NCBI GenBank assembly: GCA_019044685.2
Contig: JAGTXX020000015.1
Span: 1,116,001 to 1,180,000 of the forward strand
Reading direction: 5' to 3'
DNA: 64,000 bases
Source of the DNA: Nannochloris sp. 'desiccata'
Taxonomy: Eukaryota; Chlorophyta; Trebouxiophyceae; Chlorellales; Chlorellaceae
Position 1 is the stretch's first letter. Each line of letters opens with the position of its first letter. Positions 52,531-62,584 of this stretch are shown here, piece after piece. Made by a program: the position numbers and the translations under genes. Under the pieces are notes generated by a model. The model saw only the letters and a program-made list of their open reading frames with translations, did no database searches and was not told the origin of the DNA.

Positions 52531-53387
52531 ATGCGTGCTGATCGCAAGAATTCTTTTGCTGCTTTAGAAAATGCAGAAGAGATCATGGCTAGAGATGAAG
52601 AGCAAAAAAATGAGATCAGAAAAGAATTAGAAGGTCAAGTGGTGCATCTAAGCCAACCATTAATATGGATAGACTTAGAAATGACAGGTGAATTTGCTCT
52701 TCTTTACCAATTCCACCCCTAAATCATAAATCACATGCTTGCCAACGTCTTTGCTCACCGCTCAATAATATTATAAAGCTGCCCTTGCAAATTAGAATCA
52801 GTATTTACCCCCTATAATGACACCTACATCATCTCTACTTGCTGATTAACGTACCTCTTTTACTAAATAGTGCAGGCTTAGACATAGAAAATGATCACAT
52901 TCTCCAAATAGCATGCATCCTTACAGACGGCACCTTAGAAAAAGTAATCGAAGGTGAAGAATTTGTAATCAACCAACCTGAAGAAGTCATTGCAGGCATG
53001 AATGAATGGTGCATAGAAAACCATGGTAAATCCGGTTTGACTCAGGCTGTACGGGATAGTACCATTACACTACCTGAGGCAGAAAATCGTATTCTCGAAT
53101 TTATTCGTAGACATATCCCTGAACCTGATGCAGCCCAAATTGCGGGAAACTCAGTTCATGTTGATATCCAATTTCTTAGAAAATATATGCCTAGTATTGT
53201 AGAGTATGCTCATTACAGGATCGTTGATGTGTCAAGTATTGGAGAGCTGTGTCGACGGTGGTTTCCAAGGCAGTACGGTAGAGGACCAAAGAAGGCGAAT
53301 CGACATACTGCAATGTCGGATATTCGGGAAAGTATAGAGCAGTTGAAGTACTATAAAAACGCCATCTTTAAACCGTCGAAGTCATGA
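52531..53387 (+). CDS. Oligoribonuclease (REXO2/Orn, DEDDh exonuclease)
   Basis: Exons are 52531..52687 and 52876..53387 (222 residues). The DEDDh active site is visible: Asp48 and Glu50 in Trp-Ile-Asp-Leu-Glu-Met-Thr-Gly, an Asp in Gly-Asn-Ser-Val-His-Val-Asp, and His-Thr-Ala-Met-Ser-Asp near the end. Asn-Glu-Trp-Cys and Arg-Ile-Val-Asp-Val-Ser-Ser also match the family. The enzyme degrades RNA dinucleotides and very short oligomers to mononucleotides, in the cytosol and often mitochondria. The first ~40 residues before the domain are charged, not a clear presequence. ATG 52531 is the first Met of the open frame; an upstream exon is possible. Confidence 0.93.
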
Positions 53388-53579
53388 ATTTTCTACATTA
53401 TTTAAATATTTGACGTTGAAAAATTGCCAAGCTTGTTTTTGGTTGTTTGTTGACGAACAAATTTTTAAAATTGACGCTTAAAACTGATTCAATACCATCT
53501 TTTACCGTATTCCAATTCTTCAAAGTGATAGTTAATCAATAATTCAACTCAAAGATAGGCCCAAACAATTGAATATTAC

Positions 53580-54870
53580 TTACTCCTTCAGAGTCACATC
53601 CCGTACATGGACAAACACACTCCCCTTGCTTCCTTGAGTTATTCTCATATTTTCATCTAGATACAACCAATCAATATAACCCCTTGCATCTTGTTTAATA
53701 GGTAAAGGCAGCTTCAAAGGCCCAATTTCTATTATGACTTCATTTATTTCTACTCCGGTACGAGTGTCGCTGTCGGGCTCTGAGTCTGCCAAAGCTCGAA
53801 CACGTACTCCAGGCAGCAATTCTACTCTATTTTCTAACTTTTTACCGTCATTGCTAATTAATTGCCAATTACGGACAGATCCGGCTAAAGCTTTTTGTAA
53901 AGGGTTGGCTGTACTGCCTTGTTTTGTCCAAATTAATCTCCAATTTCCAGTAGCAACTGTACTTTTGGCAGGAAGTTTCACCCCTCCACCTTGCGCTGCT
54001 GTCTTTTCAACGAGTTCTGCCAACTCTTCATCGGATGCTTTTGCACCTATACGCTCTATTAATTGTTTTCGTGGGGGGTCGTCTTTAACCAACACGAATA
54101 ACGTGCCTTTATTTCCTCTTGTCAATCTAAATTTCCCGTCTTTGCTTAGATATGTGACATCGATCCACCCTTTGGTTTCATCGCCCAGCAGCTTGAAAGG
54201 CACAGGGTAGGGGATCGTAAATGGTAATTTCTTAAAGTAGAAGGCAGCTTGATCGAATTGGAAATCAATTCGCACATTTTTAGCGGCAGGAAGGGCGGTC
54301 GAGGAGACGCCCAGAATCCCAAAGGGGAGACCTTTGCCTTTTCGAGGGGTAAAGCCTGGTAAAGGCCTTGTATCTGTCGATGCCTCAGCTTCTACTTTGA
54401 GAAGACCGACCTCGGGACCGAAATCTACGATATTATTGACACGGGGAATAGCAGGAAGGGCAGTCTTCTTCTCCTTCTTCTTGTCTGCTGTAGCTGTTGC
54501 AGCGGAGGCCCAGAGAGTGGTTGGGGTTGGTGAAAGAGGAGGGAAGCAGATTTCTTGATAGACGGTGAAAGCATCAACTCCAGTAAAAGAGCGTTGAATA
54601 GGGGAAGCTGTACCAGGTCTACTGGTATATAGCAGTCTCCAACGTCCTTCTAGTAATGGAGAAGCAGTAGGGGAAGAAAGACCACTACTATTTGAATTTT
54701 CCAAGCGCTCCACAGCGGCATCGAACATTGTTTGAAGGTCAGGTGTCATGCCACCTTTGCCGCGTCCAGTGACGCCAGAAAGGCATTCTAAAATGGTTTT
54801 AATGTCAGAAGACGCAGAGTTCTTGCCGAGAAGAGGTAAGACAAGAGAGGTAGTTTGTTGTGGAGCAGTT

Positions 54871-54903
<33 letters not shown>

Positions 54904-55046
54904 ATTGCTGCTACAGAGAGGGAGCGACGACCATTAAAAAGCTGTTTTGAAGCTTGGGTATTGAGAAATCTTCTATTTATTGGTGTCTGGGTGCAGAAAG
55001 GTGCCACTTTAAGTGTGTTGGAGAGAAGTTGGCAACCTCTGTCCAT
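53580..55046 (-). CDS. Plastid-lipid-associated protein with two PAP/fibrillin domains
   Basis: Single exon, 488 residues. After a transit-like N-terminus and an alanine run (coded by a (GCG/CGC)n run at about 54871-54901), two PAP/fibrillin units follow. Unit 1 has Gly-Arg-Trp-Arg-Leu-Leu-Tyr-Thr-Ser-Arg-Pro-Gly and ends with Gly-Trp-Ile-Asp-Val-Thr-Tyr-Leu. Unit 2 has Gly-Asn-Trp-Arg-Leu-Ile-Trp-Thr-Lys-Gln-Gly and ends Gly-Tyr-Ile-Asp-Trp-Leu-Tyr-Leu. Each ends with a lipocalin-like Arg-(Leu/Ile)-Thr-(Arg/Gln)-Gly-(Asn/Ser)-Lys-Gly motif. Fibrillins are lipid-binding proteins of plastoglobules, thylakoids and stroma. The duplicated form resembles the plant PAP12/FBN type, with unknown ligand. 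Confidence 0.87.
54871..54901. repeat. GCG trinucleotide microsatellite coding for polyalanine
   Basis: About ten GCG units; on the minus strand they encode the alanine run after the transit peptide of the PAP/fibrillin protein. Length is probably variable between strains. Confidence 0.85.
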
Positions 55047-55411
55047 GTTGAAGCAATTTGAATCTCAGGTATTTGAGTGTTAAATTTGCTGTATCCTTTT
55101 AGTACTGTTAGTGGATGGAAAGATCGATACATAACAATGAATCTGTGGTGCAATGCACGAGTAATGCGTTGAAATTGAGGGTGTTGGCTGACCATGTTCT
55201 AGCGAAGAAGAAGAAAGAACCCAGCCGTGGCCACAGAAAATTATTGTCATAAATCTCTAGAAGCTTATATTATTCCTACTATTACTCTAATTCTGTATCA
55301 ACAGGTGTTGTCAAGCTATTGACGGCGGACAAAGACTACACAAGGCCCTTTTATTTACAAATCCACAAACAAGATCACAAATTTTGAGAATCAGCACATC
55401 TCTAAATTATT

Positions 55412-56155
55412 ATGGCAAACGGCGTAGCAATTGGCGTAGGCACAGCAGCTGGCGTTGCTGTAGCCCTTGTGGCTGCTTGGCATGGGCTCACTTATTGGGA
55501 GGTTGACAAGAAATGTGAGAAACCTAAATATTCTATCGTCCGCACTCTTGGTTCTAAAAAAGATTGGCTCGGTCGCGTTCGCCCTGTAGCAGAGATTCGC
55601 CGGTATGCTCCTGTTCTTGTCGCAGAAGTCACCTTTGAAAATATGGCCATGCGTGAAGCTTTATCAAACGGATTCCGTGCCATTGCCGGCTTTATTTTCG
55701 GCAAGAATATCGCCCCTGGTAATTCTACCTCCTCTAGCAGTACAGTCGCTATGACCAGCCCGGTTACTTTAGAATCTTCACCTTTGCCTAGTGAGAAAAT
55801 CGCCATGACATCTCCTGTCACCGCGGAAGCTGTCACCGCCGACACTTACAAAGTTTCTTTCATCATGCCTTCAAAATACACAAAAGAAACTTTGCCCAAG
55901 CCAGTCAACGATAAAGTAATCATCAAAGAAATACCTTCTCGTACTTTGGCTGCGCTCACCTGGAGTGGAAGAGGTCCTAACCAGGAAGAAATGGATAATA
56001 AGGCAAATGAATTGAGGGCGGTACTAGCCAAGGCAGGGGTGAAACCATTGAGTAGTCACGTGCACTTGTGGCAGTACCATCCTCCGTTTGCTCCTAGCTG
56101 GATGCGTCGTAATGAAGTTTTGTTAGAAGTGAATGATGATGTCGCTTCTTCTTGA
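55412..56155 (+). CDS. SOUL-family heme-binding protein
   Basis: Single exon, 247 residues. An N-terminal Ala/Gly/Val-rich hydrophobic helix (about residues 5-24) acts as a signal or membrane anchor. The SOUL fold follows: Ile-Arg-Arg-Tyr-Ala-Pro-Val-Leu-Val-Ala-Glu-Val, Phe-Arg-Ala-Ile-Ala-Gly-Phe-Ile-Phe-Gly-Lys-Asn, twice Ala-Met-Thr-Ser-Pro-Val-Thr, Tyr-Lys-Val-Ser-Phe-Ile-Met-Pro-Ser-Lys-Tyr, and the final Arg-Arg-Asn-Glu-Val-Leu-Leu-Glu-Val. Proteins of this family bind heme or tetrapyrroles and occur in cytosol, eyespot and plastoglobules of green algae. A Ser-rich insert sits in the middle. The location of this member is not clear. Confidence 0.92.
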   Translation: MANGVAIGVGTAAGVAVALVAAWHGLTYWEVDKKCEKPKYSIVRTLGSKKDWLGRVRPVAEIRRYAPVLVAEVTFENMAMREALSNGFRAIAGFIFGKNIAPGNSTSSSSTVAMTSPVTLESSPLPSEKIAMTSPVTAEAVTADTYKVSFIMPSKYTKETLPKPVNDKVIIKEIPSRTLAALTWSGRGPNQEEMDNKANELRAVLAKAGVKPLSSHVHLWQYHPPFAPSWMRRNEVLLEVNDDVASS

Positions 56156-56226
56156 AAGAATTATATAAAGCAAATAAATATAATAGAATAGAAAAGAATG
56201 CCTGTTTGATTTTCCCGCTTTTGCTC

Positions 56227-57099
56227 TCAGAACCCGTCCATGCCTTGTAATATCCTTAGCTGTTCAAATGTTACCCAGAACGTCAGTTGCCAGGGTCCCA
56301 ATCTCGCCCAAGTCGGCAAAAATCCTTTATATAGCCCTCGGACTCCTTCCTTCTCTACCGTCTTTTGGAAGCAATCAACCATTCCTGAAAATTGCGGCTT
56401 TACCGGGTCTTGACTCATTAATCTGGTCTTTACTACATCTGCAGGGGTACTCACAGCGGCTGAGACGAATCCACTACACATACTGCTTGCTACATGTACG
56501 AGTAATGTGTCTTTCCCAGTACCGAGAACACCGCTATGTAAAATATTCCTTTTGGCTATATCATAAGTTGTCAATTCACCTAAATTAACTAAAGCTGCAC
56601 GTTGTATTGCAGGGGTGCTTCCTCTCCAAAGACCTATAATGCCTTCTTGTCGGACTATCTGTTGAAAAGTAGCTAGTAGACTTGGTTTAACTTCTAGAGA
56701 ACAACTTTGGAGGCGTATTTTTATCAAATCTGCGGGCACCGCTGCAGCTTGTCCTAGGGCACCGGAGAACATTCCAAAAACTAGGAGAGACGGAAGGGAG
56801 ATCTGGGTGGTATTTTCTCTACGCTGTGCCCAGTTTCTGAGACACTCAAAAGTAGACACTCTAATCGAAGTGTATGGCAAATGGCGGAGGACGGCTGCAG
56901 AGACGCCGGCATACATGGCTTTAAAACCTTCTTGGCGGATGATCGTTGTGACAGTGGTGACAAGTGGTTGTGGCACATGTGCTTGATGCATCTGCAGGCG
57001 GGTCTTAATGAAATCTAAAGGGTATGTTGTCGTTTCTGCAGAGCCTGCTGAAATGGCAGAGAGGCAAAGTTTGCCCCAAGTGGTGCCCTTGTCCGCCAT
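56227..57099 (-). CDS. Mitochondrial carrier, uncoupling-protein-like
   Basis: Single exon, 290 residues from ATG 57099. Three carrier repeats are present, each with its signature: Tyr-Pro-Leu-Asp-Phe-Ile-Lys-Thr-Arg-Leu-Gln, Val-Pro-Ala-Asp-Leu-Ile-Lys-Ile-Arg-Leu-Gln, and Thr-Pro-Ala-Asp-Val-Val-Lys-Thr-Arg-Leu-Met. Each is followed by the Glu-Gly-(Phe/Ile/Val) and Tyr-x-Gly or Trp-Arg-Gly matrix motif. The six helices and repeat spacing fit the UCP/dicarboxylate branch (UCP3-5, SLC25A27-30 type). It moves small anions or protons across the inner mitochondrial membrane; the substrate cannot be set from motifs. It is divergent from the UVR-ApaG gene by 261 bp. Confidence 0.92.
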   Translation of the reverse strand: MADKGTTWGKLCLSAISAGSAETTTYPLDFIKTRLQMHQAHVPQPLVTTVTTIIRQEGFKAMYAGVSAAVLRHLPYTSIRVSTFECLRNWAQRRENTTQISLPSLLVFGMFSGALGQAAAVPADLIKIRLQSCSLEVKPSLLATFQQIVRQEGIIGLWRGSTPAIQRAALVNLGELTTYDIAKRNILHSGVLGTGKDTLLVHVASSMCSGFVSAAVSTPADVVKTRLMSQDPVKPQFSGMVDCFQKTVEKEGVRGLYKGFLPTWARLGPWQLTFWVTFEQLRILQGMDGF

Positions 57100-57360
57100 C
57101 ACCGGGTATATTTCAGCGGTCGAAATGTGTCAAATGACATCTGTGTAATGTTTTGGAAAATTAATAGAGAATTAGATGGACCATCAGATACGAACTTCAA
57201 ATAAAAGTTTTGTCTCCAAAACCGCAGCACAGCGTATCCAACGCTTAGCATGCTCTGTCCTCTTGATTTATATACCCCCAGGCTCTCTCGTGGTTTAACA
57301 TGAACACTTACTTCTTGGGTCTCAGCCGCTAGCAGCGCGAGTGCCCTACATCGCAGAGTT

Positions 57361-58170
57361 ATGGCTGGTTTTTGCCATGTTGGCAAAATTGCCATGGGGC
57401 CGACGAGCGCTGTCTTCCAGCCTCGACAGACCCCTCATATGAATAGAAAGCGTGTAGTGACCCTTGTCTCTAATTATTCCAGTTCAGTAGAGTCAATCGC
57501 AACCAAGTCCGTGGATGATTTAGTATCAGAGATGGCCCTTGACGAACTCAAGTCTGCACTGGACGCCGTAATCAGAGCCGAAGACTACGCCGCAGCTGCA
57601 AAAGTTCGAGACGCTATCAAAACGGTTCAACAAAAGGACCCTTTGTTGTCCCTTGAAATGGAGCTTGATTTGGCGGTGAAGGAGGAACGCTTTGGTGACG
57701 CAGCCTTACTGAGAGACCAACTCCGTGAGCTGCAACCCCCTCCACCTGAACCTCCGTCTACATCATCCACCCGCGTAACAGAAGGCATTCGTGTCACTGT
57801 CCAAGCTTCCTACCTGCCCAATGAATCCCGCCCTGAATACAATAACTATCTTTTCGCCTACAAGATCAAAATCACAAACGAATCACACCCTACAACAGTA
57901 AAACTGATGTCACGCCAATGGATTATCACTGATTCTACTGGTAGACAGCGGGAAGTGACTGGACAGGGTGTTGTAGGTCAGTTCCCTGAACTCGCAGCTG
58001 GGGAGAGCTTTGAATACCAAAGCGGGTGCCCGTTAAACACCAATGAGGGTAGTATGGAAGGGCATTTTGAGTTCTACAGCAGGGTAGGACCGAATGATAA
58101 CTGGAATACCAGCTTCTTGGTTTATATTGCCAAGTTTGGGTTGAGTACTCAGGGCCCCAAAGATATTTAA
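57361..58170 (+). CDS. UVR-motif and ApaG-domain protein, probably plastid
   Basis: Single exon, 269 residues. A short transit-like N-terminus is followed by two UVR-like helical hairpins, Leu-Asp-Ala-Val-Ile-Arg-Ala-Glu-Asp-Tyr-Ala-Ala-Ala-Ala-Lys-Val-Arg-Asp and Leu-Ala-Val-Lys-Glu-Glu-Arg-Phe-Gly-Asp-Ala-Ala-Leu-Leu-Arg-Asp. A Pro linker leads to an ApaG (DUF525) beta-sandwich with Tyr-Leu-Phe-Ala-Tyr-Lys-Ile, Gly-Gln-Gly-Val-Val-Gly-Gln-Phe-Pro, and Phe-Glu-Tyr-Gln-Ser-Gly-Cys-Pro-Leu. UVR motifs are protein-binding, as in UvrB/UvrC and Clp partners; ApaG domains also occur in SKIP16-type proteins. The combination is known from plant plastid proteins. Function is unknown; a protein-interaction or quality-control role is inferred. 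Confidence 0.88.
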   Translation: MAGFCHVGKIAMGPTSAVFQPRQTPHMNRKRVVTLVSNYSSSVESIATKSVDDLVSEMALDELKSALDAVIRAEDYAAAAKVRDAIKTVQQKDPLLSLEMELDLAVKEERFGDAALLRDQLRELQPPPPEPPSTSSTRVTEGIRVTVQASYLPNESRPEYNNYLFAYKIKITNESHPTTVKLMSRQWIITDSTGRQREVTGQGVVGQFPELAAGESFEYQSGCPLNTNEGSMEGHFEFYSRVGPNDNWNTSFLVYIAKFGLSTQGPKDI

Positions 58171-58639
58171 GCCATTCAAAGTAGGCGCACCTTTCGGGTT
58201 TTGAAACGTATTTTCAGCGGTTTATGGGGAAAGATAATAGAAGAGAACTACTACTCAATCAATTTTGTGATGTTTGTGTTGCCCGATCTACGTTTTCTTT
58301 CTCTTTGTTTTGATTGATTAGAACGCATGAGTGAATTTTTATCTTCTAAATAAAAAATAATAAAAGCTTTTGCGGTACTTGAACGTATTATTAAATACCT
58401 AAATATCCTTGATTTTTCTCCCCCTTTGTTTTTTTGGCGAGCACCAGTTTTTACTATGTAAATCATCAGTAACTCTACTAAGATCGACTACATGTTACAC
58501 TCCGAAATGAATCTGTGCTCTTGTAAACAGAAAAATGAAGAAGCCGGGATAAAATGAAAATAAGCCAAGGAAAAAGAGAAATTTCCAAGAAAATCTATAA
58601 ACAACACTGCATGTAGAAGAAACCAGCTATAAGAGATCA
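58171..58639. other. Intergenic: convergent 3' flanks
   Basis: Between UVR-ApaG (+) and ISWI (-). AT-rich, no gene seen. Confidence 0.55.
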
Positions 58640-61600
58640 CTACTCTTTACCCTTCTTTCCAGAAGGCTCGCCATCAGCAACAGCACTATCTTTACGCTTC
58701 TTACCCCCACCAGTAGCACCAGCAGCAGCGGGTGCTTCAGAAGGCGCCTTGGAAGCACCACCAGCCTTCTTCTTCGCTGCAGTCCTCTCCTCATCTTCTT
58801 CATTCTCCTTTTCAATTAAACGAATCAACGTCTCACACCGTCTAGCCAGCTCCTGAGGTGTTCTACTCTTGATATACCAATCAAAACGAAAGCGCCAAGT
58901 GTTCCGTACTTCAGCTTTCAACTCGTCCCAAGCACCATACCCAAGCTTATGCATCATACAGACAAGGAATCGATCTTCCTCTTCAGTATAAGCCTTTCCT
59001 TTAGCAGGACCGTACTGGAGTTTGAGTTCTTGCCAAGGGTTTTTATATTTGTCGAGTTTTGCGGCAATGGCGTGCATGATGGCTTCCTGTCTCTGGATAC
59101 GCTGCTCACCACGTTCAATATTCTTGAAGATGCGTTCAGCATCGTTAAGGTGGGTAGGACCCCGAGAGAAGAAGATTGCAGCATAATCGCGAACCTCCTG
59201 TTCAGTTTTGCCCTCGACTTCTTTGGCAATCTCGGCAAGAGCAGTACGGCCATGTCGTTCACAAGCACGAACAAAGGCATTGAAGTCACGACGACTCCAG
59301 TTAGAAAGACCTTGGCCGAGAAGCTCATCACGTTCCGCAAGCTCAGCGTCAGTCAAAGGCTGGGGGTCTTCAGGGGTTGGTGCAAGCTCCTTGACAATGA
59401 TCTCATCAGAAGAGCCGGCAGCACGCATAGCAGCTTCTTTTTTGCTTTGTTCGTGAGCAAACAGCTCCAAAGCTTCTTGCTTCTTGTAGAGTTCAGTCAA
59501 ACGAGCTGTGTTGTAGAATTGGTAGTCGGGTAAGTTGGGCATCTTGGTAAGACGAGGGCCGGCAGGCTTGGCTTCACCCTTTCTTGCCGCAGCTTGATTT
59601 TCAGCGTAACTGATAACACGCTTTCTATCACGCTTTGGGGGATCTACCCAATTGGCACCCATCAACTGCTTGAGTTGATCTACCTGGTCGACATTCTCAG
59701 GTTCCTTTTCTTTCTCTTCAAATTCGTAAACTGACATTCCACCATCCATGGTGAATTTCATCGCATTTTCAGAGAAGTTCTGAAGCTTGCCATTGAGCTC
59801 AGCAGTAGAAGTCTCACCCTTTTTGATGATATCGTCGATATCTTCTGCAGTAATCTTGGAAGGTTCTGAAGAGAAGACCATTTCAGCACCATATCTGACC
59901 ATGCTAAGCAAGTCATCCTTGTTGACACTCTTGGTGTTTTCTACCAAACGACCCTGTTGTATAACCAAAGCATCTAAACGAAGCTTCTTATAGGCCTTTT
60001 CAATAACCTTCTCTTCAATAGAGTTTTCAGTGGCAAAACGGAAGACCTGTACTTCTTTCTTTTGACCAATACGATGAGCACGATCCATGGCTTGAAGATC
60101 CATCTGAGGGTTCCAATCAGAGTCATACAGAACGACAATATCTGCGGTATAGAGATTGATACCAAGACCACCAGCACGGGTAGACAGCAAGAATACAAAT
60201 TTATCAGATCCTTCAGAATTGTAATCATCGATCTGAGACTCACGATCATCACCAGAGGTGTTACCATCGATCCTGCAGTATCCATAGCCACGGTACATGC
60301 AATAATCCTCCAAAATATCAATCATACGGGTCATCTGGGAGAAAATCAGCACACGAGAACCACGAGATTTCAATTTTGGCAACAATTTATCTAGCAACAC
60401 CATCTTGCCAGAATTTTCAACCAAATGCTCCCCAGCAAGATAAGGAGGGCCAGGTTCAGCACCTTGGAACAAGTAAGGATGATTGCAACATTTACGCAAC
60501 TGCATCACAATGTTCAAAAGTCTGGAGCGGTCAGCTCCGCCCGTCACTGCCTCCATATCTTTCTGAAGCAAAGCAGCATAGTATTTCCTCTGCATATCGG
60601 ACATACCAATCTTCAAGATAGTCTCCTTTTTGGGGGGTAGACTTTTCTCTACATCACTCTTCAAACGACGGAGTAAGAAAGGACGCAGCACTTTATGCAA
60701 TTGCTGAACGACTTCCGCTTCGCCTTCTTTCCCACCTTCTCCTGTAGAGCTAATCTGGAACCATTCATCGAACTTTTCAGCAGAGGAGAACACTTCGGGC
60801 AATAAGAAATTTAGAAGAGCCCATAACTCGTGAAGATTGTTCTGAAGAGGGGTACCCGTGATCAAAAGACGGTAATTGGTACGAAGCATGCGAACGACTT
60901 TTGACAAGATTGAATTTTCATTTTTAATACGATGTGCCTCATCGATGATGATATATCTCCAGTGGAATTTCTTCCAATGGTTTTTCTCTTTAATAACCAT
61001 TTCGTAGGAAGTCACCACCACATCAAACTTGCCAGGCTGGACAAGAGTATCCTTCTGGTGTTGTCTTACTTCCGCATTACCGTGGAATTTCACCGCTTTG
61101 ATGACAGGGCACCAACGACGGAACTCAGCAAGCCAGTTATGTAAAGTGGATTTAGGTACAATGATCATATGAGGGCCAGTGATACCACGGAATTCGCGAA
61201 GGTAGGCCAATAAAGAGATGGTTTGAAGAGTTTTTCCAAGACCCATCTCATCTGCCAAAATGCCGTTGATCCCGTTGTCATATAAATGGATAAGCCAGTT
61301 GAGACCCTGGATTTGATATTCACGCATTTTACCGTGACCGATGATGGAAGGTTGCACCTGTAAACGATGGCCAGCCATCTCTCCTTCTTCTTCCTCATCC
61401 CGGAGAAGTTCCTGATCTTCTTGCTCTTCTGTGAAACCACCATGGCGACCGCGTTTCTTCTTCTTCTCCTCAGCAGAGGCAGCGACAGGGGCGAAATGCT
61501 GGAAGACTTCGGCTTGCTTGAGCAAGAACTCAAGACGCTTTTTGCCTCGGGCGGCCTGTAGTGATCATAATACACAATTTCGAAAAGAAAAAAAGAGTTG

Positions 61601-62154
61601 GTTGAAAGGTTGAGGTAACTCAGTGACACAGTGATTAAAGTTCCTGTATGCAACCCTAATGATGTAAACACGATATTTCTTACCTCTCCATGGGCAGCAT
61701 CAGTGTTCAACTGCGAGCGCATTTTCTCCACCTGCTCCTTCCTCATTTTTTCTTGATTCTTTAAACGCTCGCGTTCCTTCTTGGCAATCTCCTTGGCTGC
61801 GGCGTGATCAACCTCCTGCAATGAGAAACACAGGCAAAAAACGGGGACAACAGGTGAACAACTCGATCAAAGATGAAAAATGCTTGGCGGGAAAGATACT
61901 CTGCCAAGCTCTGGTCATCAAATAATATCCACGGTTAACCCCGCATTGTCCATTTTATAAATAGTAATCGCCTCTAAACTCACCGCATCGTCATCACTTT
62001 CATACTCTTCACCTTGATCTTCATCCTCGGTGAGTTCTGCAGAAGCGTCGGCCTCAAAGAAATCGTCCTCGGGGACTTCTTCTTCTTCTTCTTCTTCAAC
62101 CTCAGGCTCCTCCTCGCCCATAGAGTCGTCTTCAGGACGCGCAGGCCCAGCCAT
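58640..62154 (-). CDS. ISWI-type chromatin-remodelling ATPase
   Basis: Exons on the minus strand are 62154..61984, 61815..61684 and 61555..58640 (1,072 residues), all phase 0. An acidic N-terminus and a basic coiled-coil segment lead into the SNF2 ATPase: Asp-Glu-Met-Gly-Leu-Gly-Lys-Thr (203-210), Asp-Glu-Ala-His (306-309), Thr-Gly-Thr-Pro-Leu-Gln-Asn-Asn, Ser-Thr-Arg-Ala-Gly-Gly-Leu-Gly-Ile-Asn and Arg-Ala-His-Arg-Ile-Gly-Gln. Downstream come HAND, SANT (Trp-Ser-Arg-Arg-Asp-Phe-Asn-Ala-Phe) and SLIDE (Tyr-Thr-Glu-Glu-Glu-Asp-Arg-Phe-Leu). This order defines ISWI, which slides and spaces nucleosomes. The length matches plant CHR11/CHR17. The C-terminal tail is Lys/Ala/Gly-rich. Confidence 0.96.
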
Positions 62155-62584
62155 GATCGTTCCTGGCTTTTTAAACAGTTCCTAGTTTAAATTCTTATTT
62201 AGTGCACGCAGCCCTCCCAGCAGGCTCTTGCAGCTCTACAATTTGTTGAATTACTAAATTATATGCAATGATGAAGATCGGAGCTGTTGATATGGGAGGG
62301 CTGGTGGATTCCTGGGTAGAAAAAACCAACCACTGAAGAAAACACAACCAAGGAGAGGGAGACCCGTTGACCCTCTATTTCCTGGCAATTCTGGGGCGAT
62401 CAAACCACAACCCCATTCACTATCGACCTGAAAGTCCTATTTCATATTAATAAATCAAACACAACTTGGAGAGTCAAGCTCATGTGGCCAACAATTTTTG
62501 AATTCACTGAGCCCCCCTTGGCAGCACAACTTCCCCAAATTAGATGATTTCGCTTTCATTCTAGGCCATTAAATACGATATCAC
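62155..62584. other. Intergenic: divergent promoter region ISWI / TBC gene
   Basis: 430 bp between two head-to-head starts. No gene or motif recognised. Confidence 0.5.
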